Shown in pieces: positions 1 through 7,340 of a DNA stretch of 64,000 nt. The notes under the pieces were generated by a model. It saw only the letters and a list, made by a program, of their open reading frames with translations, had not been told where the DNA came from and ran no database searches. The DNA is taken from contig CANFLZ010000001.1 in the NCBI GenBank assembly GCA_947448135.1, positions 1-64,000 on the forward strand, in the 5' to 3' direction. Both the position numbers and the translations under genes were made by a program. Numbering within the stretch: the stretch's first letter is position 1; every line of letters begins with the position of its first letter. The DNA is from Flavobacteriales bacterium. GTDB taxonomy: Bacteria > Bacteroidota > Bacteroidia > Flavobacteriales_D > Sanyastnellaceae.

Positions 1-1215
1 AAAGCCAATGATTACGAGGTGGAGCATGAATCTGAAGATCAAGATTCTTCAATTGTGATCATCAACACATGTGGTTTCATCGACAACGCAAAAGAAGAAA
101 GTATCAATACAATTTTGGCATGGGCCAAAGAGAAAGAAAAGGGTAATGTCGACAAAGTCCTGGTGACGGGGTGTTTGGGAGAGCGTTATCGCGATGTTTT
201 GGAAAAGGATATTCCTGAAGTTGATGGCATTTTTGGAACCCGAGAACTGCCTCGTTTGCTCAAAACGTTAAAGGCAGATTACAAGCACGAACTATTGGGG
301 GAGCGTCTTTTAACGACACCCAATCATTTTGCTTACTTCAAGATAGCAGAAGGTTGTGATCGACCTTGTTCATTTTGTGCCATCCCGTTAATGCGCGGAA
401 AACACATCTCTACTCCGATGGAAGATTTGGTCACTCAAGCCAAAGGACTTGCCAGTAAGGGTGTAAAAGAATTGATTTTGATTGCTCAAGATTTAACCTT
501 CTACGGGTTAGATCTATACAAGGATAGAAAATTGTCTGATCTTTTGAAAAGACTTTCTGATGTGGAGGGTATTGATTGGATCCGTCTTCAATATGCTTAT
601 CCCAGTGGTTTCCCAATGGATGTTTTGGATGTGATGAATGAACGGGATAACATTTGTAAATACTTGGATATGCCGTTGCAACATGGAACAACTAAGATGT
701 TGCAAGCCATGCGCAGAGGGATCACCAGAGAAAAAACGGATGATTTGATTGCGGCGATTCGTTCCAAAGTTCCGGATATCGCTCTAAGAACAACTTTGAT
801 TGCGGGATATCCTGGAGAGACGGAAGAAGATTTTCAAGAAATGATGGAGTGGGTGAAGTCTACTCAATTCGATCGCTTGGGTGTATTCACCTATTCTCAT
901 GAAGAGAATACACATGCTTTCAGCATGAAGGACGATGTTCCTGCTCGCACCAAGAAGAAGCGCGCCAATGCCATCATGGAAGTGCAAGCGGATATTTCAT
1001 TGATGAAGAATCAGCAGAAGGTAGGGCGTGAAATGAAAGTACTCATCGATCGTGCAGAAGGAGAGTATTTTATTGGGCGTACTGAATTTGATTCACCAGA
1101 GGTTGATAATGAAGTCATTATCCATTCTCCAGACCAATATCTCCGTTTGGGTGATTTCGTCAATGTCAAAATCACTGACGCTGAGCAATACGATTTAATC
1201 GGAAGAGTTCTATAG
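1..1215 (+). CDS. rimO: Ribosomal protein S12 methylthiotransferase RimO (5' end cut off)
   Basis: RimO is a radical SAM enzyme that methylthiolates a conserved aspartate of ribosomal protein S12. The gene is cut by the left window edge: 404 codons are open from base 1 and roughly 30 N-terminal codons should be missing, so the GTG at 19 is not the start. Seen: a UPF0004-type stretch with INTCGFID, the radical SAM cluster motif CDRPCSFC (bases 355-378) followed by AIPLMRGK, which favours RimO over its paralogue MiaB, and a C-terminal TRAM-like segment ending YDLIGRVL. It is followed after 3 bases by queE on the same strand. Family assignment is firm; the MiaB alternative is unlikely. Confidence 0.93.
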   Translation, partial: KANDYEVEHESEDQDSSIVIINTCGFIDNAKEESINTILAWAKEKEKGNVDKVLVTGCLGERYRDVLEKDIPEVDGIFGTRELPRLLKTLKADYKHELLGERLLTTPNHFAYFKIAEGCDRPCSFCAIPLMRGKHISTPMEDLVTQAKGLASKGVKELILIAQDLTFYGLDLYKDRKLSDLLKRLSDVEGIDWIRLQYAYPSGFPMDVLDVMNERDNICKYLDMPLQHGTTKMLQAMRRGITREKTDDLIAAIRSKVPDIALRTTLIAGYPGETEEDFQEMMEWVKSTQFDRLGVFTYSHEENTHAFSMKDDVPARTKKKRANAIMEVQADISLMKNQQKVGREMKVLIDRAEGEYFIGRTEFDSPEVDNEVIIHSPDQYLRLGDFVNVKITDAEQYDLIGRVL

Positions 1216-1218
1216 TTG

Positions 1219-1818
1219 ATGAGCACATTACCTGTCATGGAACGGTTTTACACCCTTCAAGGTGAGGGTGTACATTCGGGCTGTCCTGCTTATTTTATTC
1301 GATTGGCGGGTTGTGATGTCGGTTGTGTGTGGTGTGATGTCAAGGAGTCTTGGAATATAGATGATCATCCGCGTATTTCCGTCCAAGAGTTAATTTCAGA
1401 TGTAGTAGAAAGTGGTGCCAACCGGGTGATCATTACAGGAGGCGAACCGCTGATGCACAATTTGGACGAGTTAACGCTTGGGCTTCAAGAGAGGGGCATT
1501 CGAACACATATAGAGACCAGCGGGACACACCCGATTTCTGGTTCTTGGGATTGGATTACTTTTTCCCCCAAGAAATTTAAAAAGCCAACCGAAGAAATAT
1601 TTCAATTGGCGCATGAATTGAAAATTGTTGTGTTTCACCCTTCGGATATTCAATGGGGAGTTGAGTTGTCAGAAAAAGTGAGCCTAGAATGTCAAAAATT
1701 ACTGCAGCCTGAATGGGAACGTCAAGATGATATGTTGCCCATGATTATGGCGCATTTGACTCAAAATCCAACCTGGCGATTGAGCCTTCAAACACACAAA
1801 TTTATCGGCGTCCGTTGA
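1219..1818 (+). CDS. queE: 7-carboxy-7-deazaguanine synthase QueE
   Basis: QueE is the radical SAM enzyme that contracts 6-carboxytetrahydropterin to 7-carboxy-7-deazaguanine in queuosine synthesis. Seen: FYTLQGEGVHSG at the N-terminus, the cluster motif CDVGCVWC (residues about 31-38), the TGGEP motif near residue 75, and a compact length of 199 residues usual for the family. The ATG at 1219 is preferred to the in-frame TTG at 1216. It lies 3 bases after rimO, so co-transcription is likely. Its 3' end overlaps the convergent DUF2490 gene by 17 bases. No other queuosine gene lies in the window. Confidence 0.92.
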   Translation: MSTLPVMERFYTLQGEGVHSGCPAYFIRLAGCDVGCVWCDVKESWNIDDHPRISVQELISDVVESGANRVIITGGEPLMHNLDELTLGLQERGIRTHIETSGTHPISGSWDWITFSPKKFKKPTEEIFQLAHELKIVVFHPSDIQWGVELSEKVSLECQKLLQPEWERQDDMLPMIMAHLTQNPTWRLSLQTHKFIGVR

Positions 1819-2512
1819 TTTTGTAGTTGTAATTCAAACCAAAAATCAATTGATCATTCTTATTGATTTCGAACTTTCGATACATTGCAAATAGTTGTAT
1901 TTTTTGTTGATTATTGAATTTGTACCCAATGCCTCCAGTATGTCTCCATTCGCGACTGCCACCAGTGATAACCAAGTCATCAGCTAGCCAATATTGATTT
2001 TGATTGGTCCTGTAAAACCATTCCGACTGAATGAAAGGAGTCCACTTTTGTTTTTTCCAATTGGGCGCAATTTGAATTCTTTGGCGGATGATATTTTTGT
2101 TTCTTAAAAATAAATAAGACTCAGATTGCCATTGCAAACGATAGTTGATTGATAGCAGCGGCTTTTTCATCCAAGTCTCTAACACGGCCCATTCAACGCC
2201 AGCTCCCCATCGATTCGCGTTGGCCCATTGTTCATGATTGATATCGGAATGTTGGTTGGGAAATTGACTGAAACGATAATGTGCAGAAACTTGAATCGGC
2301 TTGAAAATTTGGTACTGAGCGTCAACAGAAATACTGCGTTGCCCAATCACGCCACCGTTGTTCAATCGATATTGAATCTCTGTTTCAATTTTAAGTTTAT
2401 CAATGGGGTTGTGCTGAATGGAGCCACTCGCCCAATGATGGATGTTGCTGTTTTGCCCAAAGAATGAAAGGCTTGACAGCAGCATGATCACAATTCCAAA
2501 AGCACGAATCAT
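1802..2512 (-). CDS. DUF2490-type outer-membrane beta-barrel protein
   Basis: A 236-residue protein with an N-terminal signal peptide (MIRAFGIVIMLLSSLSFFGQ) followed by alternating polar and aromatic strands with many Trp, Tyr and Arg residues, and an aromatic-rich C-terminal strand ending in YNYKINGRR. This is the pattern of DUF2490 outer-membrane barrels of Bacteroidota, whose function is unknown. Its ATG overlaps the stop of the preceding lipoprotein gene (TGATG), so it is the last gene of the minus-strand run that begins near 9.4 kb or of a sub-operon with the CotH-like protein. Function cannot be assigned. Confidence 0.7.
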   Translation of the reverse strand: MIRAFGIVIMLLSSLSFFGQNSNIHHWASGSIQHNPIDKLKIETEIQYRLNNGGVIGQRSISVDAQYQIFKPIQVSAHYRFSQFPNQHSDINHEQWANANRWGAGVEWAVLETWMKKPLLSINYRLQWQSESYLFLRNKNIIRQRIQIAPNWKKQKWTPFIQSEWFYRTNQNQYWLADDLVITGGSREWRHTGGIGYKFNNQQKIQLFAMYRKFEINKNDQLIFGLNYNYKINGRR

Positions 2513-3270
2513 CAGTAGACAATATTGAAAGTGCTCAACTCTTGGATGCTTTCGTCTTTCGTAATTTCTACAGACTGTTCTATTTTCTGCGTCATATTAC
2601 CCGTAACGCTGTCCATTGAAAGTACATACACCTTGTATTTGCCGATTTGCAAATTTTCAAATTGAAAATCACCGGTGCCACCAGTTCGTGTACTTTCATT
2701 GTAATACTCACCGTCACCGTAAACGAGATAGACTTTTTCATCAGGAAGAACAGAAGGTGCATCCATGTCATCTGCTTGACCTTGTTGCGATACATCGATC
2801 AAAAAAGAAGTTGTTACATCATCAGGATCGGGAATTGCTACATGGGCTTTAGAGGTGAGTATCACCATATCTCCATTTAACTGCGTGTCAAAACTGTTGC
2901 TCATGACAGAGAGGATGGCATCATTGACTTTTCTGGCAATGGTGGTGTCAGCGTCGTTGTATGTGAAAATGATCGGAACCCCCGTTCTTCCCATCAAATG
3001 CGGATCGCCATCACTCACCCAAGTTGTGTTATTGAACCAAAAATAAAAATTGCTTCCATTGGCTTGGTTCAATATAAAGTAATCGCCATGTTCCAATTCG
3101 ATTCCTCTCGTTACCGTTATTTGAACGATTTCAGATTTGCCTGTATGTTGGTTGCTTCCATTGACATGTCCTCTGATTAAAGAAGAGCCGCCTGGACCGG
3201 CCATTTTTTCGCATGAGGACATTGAGAAGGTCAAAGCAAGAATGCTGCTGAAGAAAATTATTTTTTTCAT
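2512..3270 (-). CDS. Lipoprotein with beta-sandwich C-terminus, function unknown
   Basis: The start chosen is the ATG at 3270, giving a 252-residue protein with a type II signal peptide and lipobox SMSSC; a longer reading upstream has no signal and would run into the preceding gene. The start overlaps the stop of the CotH-like gene by an ATGA junction. After the signal comes a Gly/Ser linker (GPGGSS) and a region of about 220 residues. The C-terminal 70 residues (FQFENLQIGKYKVYVLSMD) resemble a carboxypeptidase-regulatory or prealbumin-like fold. It probably sits in the outer membrane and acts with the co-translated CotH-like and DUF2490 proteins. No function is recognised. Confidence 0.75.
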   Translation of the reverse strand: MKKIIFFSSILALTFSMSSCEKMAGPGGSSLIRGHVNGSNQHTGKSEIVQITVTRGIELEHGDYFILNQANGSNFYFWFNNTTWVSDGDPHLMGRTGVPIIFTYNDADTTIARKVNDAILSVMSNSFDTQLNGDMVILTSKAHVAIPDPDDVTTSFLIDVSQQGQADDMDAPSVLPDEKVYLVYGDGEYYNESTRTGGTGDFQFENLQIGKYKVYVLSMDSVTGNMTQKIEQSVEITKDESIQELSTFNIVY

Positions 3271-5462
3271 TCTACGATAATTTGTGATGTAAATATTTCT
3301 TTTTCGTTTTGAATTTGGATACAATAAATGCCGGGCAACCATTGATCAACAGGAATTTCTATTTCTCTTTGGTTGTTCAGTTTGAATTGCGCAATGGTTT
3401 GTCCCCATGCATTGAATACTAGGACCTGTTGGGCGTATTTTTCTTTTGGCAAACGCACATGACAAACGTTATGCGCAGGATTGGGGTAAACGAGAATGGG
3501 ATTCGAGATTTTGTTAGCGGTAACGCCTAGATCGATCGTGCAAGAATCGCCGAACATGTTGGCGTCCATCCAATCCAATCTTGCGGTCAGCCAATTTTTG
3601 AGATAATCTATTTCTTCTTGATAAGTATTGCCGATGAAATTGTTGGGCCAAACATAGGTGCCTAAAATCGGCCATCTTACAAAATGTCTTTCAGCAGGTA
3701 TAGCCAATTGTGCAGCCAAGGTGTCAATATGGGCCAGCATAGAATCCGTTTGAAACGAAGAAGATCGGAGTTGTTCCCAACGACAACGAACTTTTTGTGC
3801 GTAATCAGGATCTTCCAAAAGGCGATTCCACCAAAATGGAACATCTAAACCGCCAGCGCAATAGTCATTGAAATTACTCGCCCATCCATCGGTGTTCTGG
3901 CCATAACAATAGTTCGCATTGCCCAAGGCGATATTAAAATCCCATAGTGGCCCAGCAACAATTTTCCCACCTTCGCTGAATCTTTCTTTATAGAGGAAGG
4001 AGGAAATACGATAGCCATCAACATTTTTAGTGATTTCATTCACCAAAAAGAAATCGATGAATGAATTGACATCCATGTAGGGTGCATATCCCAAATTGGA
4101 ATCGGTAAAATTGGTACTGTTCAATGCCGTTTCCCATTCGGTAATGTGGGATTGAATGTAGCTCAATTGACTAGGTTGCATTTCCGAAATGTCGGGATCG
4201 TGCATTTGAAATTGGATAGAAGCTGTACTTGGGGCATCGGCAAGAAAAGGTGAAGTCCAAGCAATGACACCTCCACCTGTAGTTTTATCAACTTTCAGAA
4301 TGTATCCACCTGTGAGTTCGTTATTCGTGGTGTCTTGCGGATTGAGGTGGTCGATGTTGACTCGTCCAGGATTGGCTTTGATTCTCTCCATCATCACATA
4401 AATACCCATGTATTCGCCATTCAATACCAACTCACACAATTGCGTGCGAGGTGCCCAACGCCCCATTTTATTTCCCCAATCAAAAGTCAAAACATTCCGA
4501 ATTAAACTTTTGTCGGTATACGGGGCATACAATATCCAATCGTTGTCGATGGGCCAGTTAAAAATAGAGACATTGTAATTTACGCTATCGGGACCTCTTG
4601 TTTCCAGTCCGTATGATTTTGCTGGAAAGCTTTGGGAAGTGGAACCTCGGCTTTCAATGGCAATCAAACCGCTGAATGCATTGAAATCATCATTGACATG
4701 ATTGACTTGACCATTCCCATGATGGATGATTCCCATTTCGCCGTCAATTTTGGGCTCATCTGGGATGTTGATACCATAGGTATTAATGACAACAATAGGA
4801 AGGGTGGATTCATAAAATTCGAAAGGCGGGGTAAACCATGAAGGAAGTGAAGTGTTGTAAATGTTTCCGGTGATGTTCAATCCAGCCAATAAAAAATATC
4901 GGGCTGTAATATCACTGGAGGTTGTGCTCACATTGTGCGTTTGAATGGCCAAAATGTTGTTGCCTGACATCAAAGCAGATTGCAGCAAAGGGCCAGTAAT
5001 GATGGTTGTTACAGGATTTAAACCTTGATATAGATTGGCCTCATGCTGACTTTCAGCAACAGAGTTATAGGCAGGAGTGATACCTGTAGAAAATCCGGAT
5101 CGTGCGATTTCGATTCCATTGAGATAAGCTACAAATCCATCATCATAGTCAGCAGCCAATATCAATTTGGTGATGGCATTTACATTGGCAACGGTAAACG
5201 AAAATCGCTGATAAACAGCAACGGTTCCAGAAGGCAAAGTGGTGTTGTCATCGTTGTCACCCATCCCGAAACCTCCGGAAGCAATGGTCCATCCGCTATC
5301 GTCAAATCCAAGATTGGCCCAATCTGAAGTTGTAGATGCATCAGGAATGACATAATGCCATTGCGAACTATCGAAACAAATCGTTTCCCAATGGTTGACT
5401 TGGCCATTGATCTTTGCGTTCATCACGCAAAAAATGAGGAGCAAAAAAAAGGAGGGTTTCAT
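3267..5462 (-). CDS. CotH-like secreted protein with T9SS type A sorting domain
   Basis: The start is the ATG at 5462, preceded by a clear GGAGGG ribosome site, unusual in this window; it gives 731 residues starting with signal peptide MKPSFFLLLIFCVMNAKING. Residues about 20-190 look like a beta-sandwich ligand-binding region. The middle (about 240-580) carries CotH marks: IESRGSTSQSFPAKSYGLE, DNDWILYAPYTDKSLIRN, ELVLNGEYMGIYVMMERI and GPLWDFNIALGN. CotH proteins are atypical kinases in spore coats and are common as surface proteins in other phyla. The last 80 residues (VYPNPAHN to SQIIVE) are a T9SS type A signal, so it is exported across the outer membrane. Target unknown. Downstream lipoprotein overlaps by 4 bases. 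Confidence 0.85.
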   Translation of the reverse strand: MKPSFFLLLIFCVMNAKINGQVNHWETICFDSSQWHYVIPDASTTSDWANLGFDDSGWTIASGGFGMGDNDDNTTLPSGTVAVYQRFSFTVANVNAITKLILAADYDDGFVAYLNGIEIARSGFSTGITPAYNSVAESQHEANLYQGLNPVTTIITGPLLQSALMSGNNILAIQTHNVSTTSSDITARYFLLAGLNITGNIYNTSLPSWFTPPFEFYESTLPIVVINTYGINIPDEPKIDGEMGIIHHGNGQVNHVNDDFNAFSGLIAIESRGSTSQSFPAKSYGLETRGPDSVNYNVSIFNWPIDNDWILYAPYTDKSLIRNVLTFDWGNKMGRWAPRTQLCELVLNGEYMGIYVMMERIKANPGRVNIDHLNPQDTTNNELTGGYILKVDKTTGGGVIAWTSPFLADAPSTASIQFQMHDPDISEMQPSQLSYIQSHITEWETALNSTNFTDSNLGYAPYMDVNSFIDFFLVNEITKNVDGYRISSFLYKERFSEGGKIVAGPLWDFNIALGNANYCYGQNTDGWASNFNDYCAGGLDVPFWWNRLLEDPDYAQKVRCRWEQLRSSSFQTDSMLAHIDTLAAQLAIPAERHFVRWPILGTYVWPNNFIGNTYQEEIDYLKNWLTARLDWMDANMFGDSCTIDLGVTANKISNPILVYPNPAHNVCHVRLPKEKYAQQVLVFNAWGQTIAQFKLNNQREIEIPVDQWLPGIYCIQIQNEKEIFTSQIIVE

Positions 5463-5505
5463 ATGAACCCTCCAAGATAAAAAATAATATGGTGATAACG
5501 CTAAT

Positions 5506-5868
5506 TTAATTTTCAGGATAACCTGCGGCAGCCCATTGCGCGCAAGCATCAATATCACACTGGGACAATTTTCCGCCTTTGGGCATGGGTGAACAACCCG
5601 ATCCTTGCGCAATGGTACAATTGAAAGATCCATTGGCATCTGCCGCTACTGTGTTGGCATATGTATCGGTTGCAATTCCAGCAGAAGGACTTCCTCCCGC
5701 ATGGCAATTGTTGCAATACGTTTCCATAATAGCCTTGATTCGTCCGTTGTATGTGACAACACTATTATCACATGTTTTTACGCCATACAATTCTGATTCA
5801 ACATCGTAATAACAGGATGAAACCAGAACGATAGAAACAATGGCAAAAAAAGAAAGTGTTTTTTTCAT
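5506..5868 (-). CDS. c-type cytochrome-like lipoprotein, one CxxCH site
   Basis: The ATG at 5868 opens a 120-residue lipoprotein (MKKTLSFFAIVSIVLVSSC, lipobox LVSSC). It has one haem-c site, CNNCH, followed by GGSPSAGI and a possible Met axial ligand in CSPMPKGGKLSQC, then the helical end CAQWAAAGYPEN. The order (haem site, MPK, Cys-Asp, terminal helix with W and AG) repeats the second domain of the neighbouring gene at 5879, so the two arose by duplication. The gap to that gene is 10 bases. Probably a periplasm- or surface-facing electron carrier; haem attachment is predicted, not shown. Extra Cys pair may form a disulfide. Confidence 0.75.
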   Translation of the reverse strand: MKKTLSFFAIVSIVLVSSCYYDVESELYGVKTCDNSVVTYNGRIKAIMETYCNNCHAGGSPSAGIATDTYANTVAADANGSFNCTIAQGSGCSPMPKGGKLSQCDIDACAQWAAAGYPEN

Positions 5869-5878
5869 ATTCGTAAAT

Positions 5879-6544
5879 TTAATTATTTGGGGCACCTGCT
5901 TGCATCCATTTCTTAATGATAATCTTTTGGCAATCAGAAAGTGGATTGTTTTTCGGCATTGAATTCGAAGAGATAGAACTCCAAACACCAGCTGTATCTA
6001 TGCTGAAAGTGCCATAATCATAATATTCACCGTCAGGAGAGCCGGCATTGTGACAACCTTTACAAGAACTTTCAACGATCGGAAGAATCGCATCTTTGAA
6101 ATTAAAAATAGTGGTATCGCAGCTCATGCATTGATTGTTGATGGCGCCTTGATCAATCCATTTTTTAATCAAAGCTTGCTGATCAGAACTCAAAGGGCTA
6201 TACGGCGAAGGCGGCATCAAATTATCGCCGCTGGCATGCAATACTTTGTACAAAGAACTTCTAGAACCTTTTCCCCGCTTGATAATGTTGGAATTCATCA
6301 AGGATACATAACTGGAAACATCAATACCTGCTCTGGAATCATGGCTGTCATGACAACCCGACATCGCGCAATTGCTCGATAGCAATGGAGCAATTTCGTT
6401 CTGATAGTATACCGTGTCCGTTGAACAATTAAAAGATCGAATCGGAGTTTCCGAAATGTCAGGATAGGGAACATGGTGCTTGCAACTCACAATCACCAAA
6501 ACAATTGCAGTACACAAGAGTACAGTCTTTCTCATTATTTTCAT
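5879..6544 (-). CDS. Two-domain c-type cytochrome-like lipoprotein
   Basis: 221 residues with a lipobox signal (VIVSCKHH). Two similar domains follow. Domain 1 (about 45-135) has the site CAMSGCH, spaced CX4CH, then NLMPPSPYSPLSSDQQ and the helix ALIKKWIDQGA. Domain 2 (about 145-221) has CKGCH and SMPKNNPLSDCQ, then the helix KIIIKKWMQAGAPNN. The MPP/MPK segments could supply the Met ligand. This matches the short haem-c domains often annotated as Planctomycete-type cytochrome C in Bacteroidota surface lipoproteins. Start at 6544; an ATG at 6535 (MRKTV) is also possible. It lies 27 bases after the ferredoxin gene, so it may be part of the same redox operon. Confidence 0.78.
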   Translation of the reverse strand: MKIMRKTVLLCTAIVLVIVSCKHHVPYPDISETPIRSFNCSTDTVYYQNEIAPLLSSNCAMSGCHDSHDSRAGIDVSSYVSLMNSNIIKRGKGSRSSLYKVLHASGDNLMPPSPYSPLSSDQQALIKKWIDQGAINNQCMSCDTTIFNFKDAILPIVESSCKGCHNAGSPDGEYYDYGTFSIDTAGVWSSISSNSMPKNNPLSDCQKIIIKKWMQAGAPNN

Positions 6545-6571
6545 AAACGCGCTTGGGGTAGAAATGGTTGC

Positions 6572-6856
6572 TTATTCATCCCAAGAAATAACCACGCGTT
6601 CTGAAACGGGGTGTGATTGACAAGTGAGTACATATCCTTTTTCGACTTCTCTGGGCGACAAAGCGTGATTCACATCCATGTGAACTTGACCTTCTAAAAC
6701 CTTAGCGCGACAAGAGGTACAAATACCGCCTTGACAAGAATAGGGTGGGTCTAAACCCAAGTCGATTCCTACTTCTAAAATTGATTTTCCTTTTTGATCG
6801 ATGACGGTTTCGGTTTCAGTTCCGTCGATAATCAGCTTTACTTTACTTTCACTCAT
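6572..6856 (-). CDS. Plant-type 2Fe-2S ferredoxin
   Basis: A 94-residue soluble ferredoxin. Cluster ligands are Cys41, Cys46, Cys49 and Cys79 in the pattern CQGGICTSC plus TCQSHP, the plant-type [2Fe-2S] arrangement also found at the C-terminus of PaaE-like reductases. Here the domain stands alone, without a reductase. The ATG at 6856 lies inside the end of the thioredoxin gene (8-base overlap), so the two are co-translated. Electron partner is unknown; the adjacent dehydrogenase and cytochrome-like lipoproteins give a redox setting but do not prove a link. Confidence 0.88.
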   Translation of the reverse strand: MSESKVKLIIDGTETETVIDQKGKSILEVGIDLGLDPPYSCQGGICTSCRAKVLEGQVHMDVNHALSPREVEKGYVLTCQSHPVSERVVISWDE

Positions 6857-7340
6857 TTTTCAATTTGTTTTTTAATTCAAATACAATCTGTGGATTAGCC
6901 CAGTCTATCGGACCAGCTATTCGGTCTTTTTGATTTCCTTTACCGTCATAAAGATAAGTCATCGGGATGCTAAACACTTTGAGACCGTTCAAGGATTCTG
7001 TTCTTGCTATCGGAAGTTGCGGCATCCGATCTTGGAATGATTCCACGATGTTGGGTGAATCATCGGTGATGCAAATCACTTGAAATCCAGCGGCTCTTAA
7101 CTCCTGCAGGTGATCACTCCATTCCGGAAGCTCCTTCATGCAGGGACCACACCAAGATGCAAAAAAGTGCACCAATAATGCGCTGTCACCAGAGATGTAT
7201 AAGTTCTCGATTTGATTTTGATTGTTGTAAATCTGAATATCCGCAACCGCAATGTCATGTGGCCATTTTCGATAGACGACATAAGCAACGATGGACATCG
7301 CCAAAATCCAAAATCCATATTTGTGCAAAAACGACTTCAT
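6849..7340 (-). CDS. Membrane-anchored TlpA/ResA-like thioredoxin
   Basis: A 163-residue protein with an N-terminal membrane anchor (about residues 9-23, WILAMSIVAYVVY) and a thioredoxin fold facing the periplasm. The redox motif is FFASWCGPC with Cys64 and Cys67; the cis-Pro loop is FSIPMTYLY near 130. TlpA/ResA proteins reduce disulfides outside the cytoplasm, for example apocytochrome c haem sites, which fits the haem-c lipoproteins encoded downstream. The ATG at 7340 overlaps the stop of the E1 gene (TGATG), so it is preferred to the in-frame TTG just upstream. Overlaps the ferredoxin by 8 bases. Confidence 0.85.
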   Translation of the reverse strand: MKSFLHKYGFWILAMSIVAYVVYRKWPHDIAVADIQIYNNQNQIENLYISGDSALLVHFFASWCGPCMKELPEWSDHLQELRAAGFQVICITDDSPNIVESFQDRMPQLPIARTESLNGLKVFSIPMTYLYDGKGNQKDRIAGPIDWANPQIVFELKNKLKNE

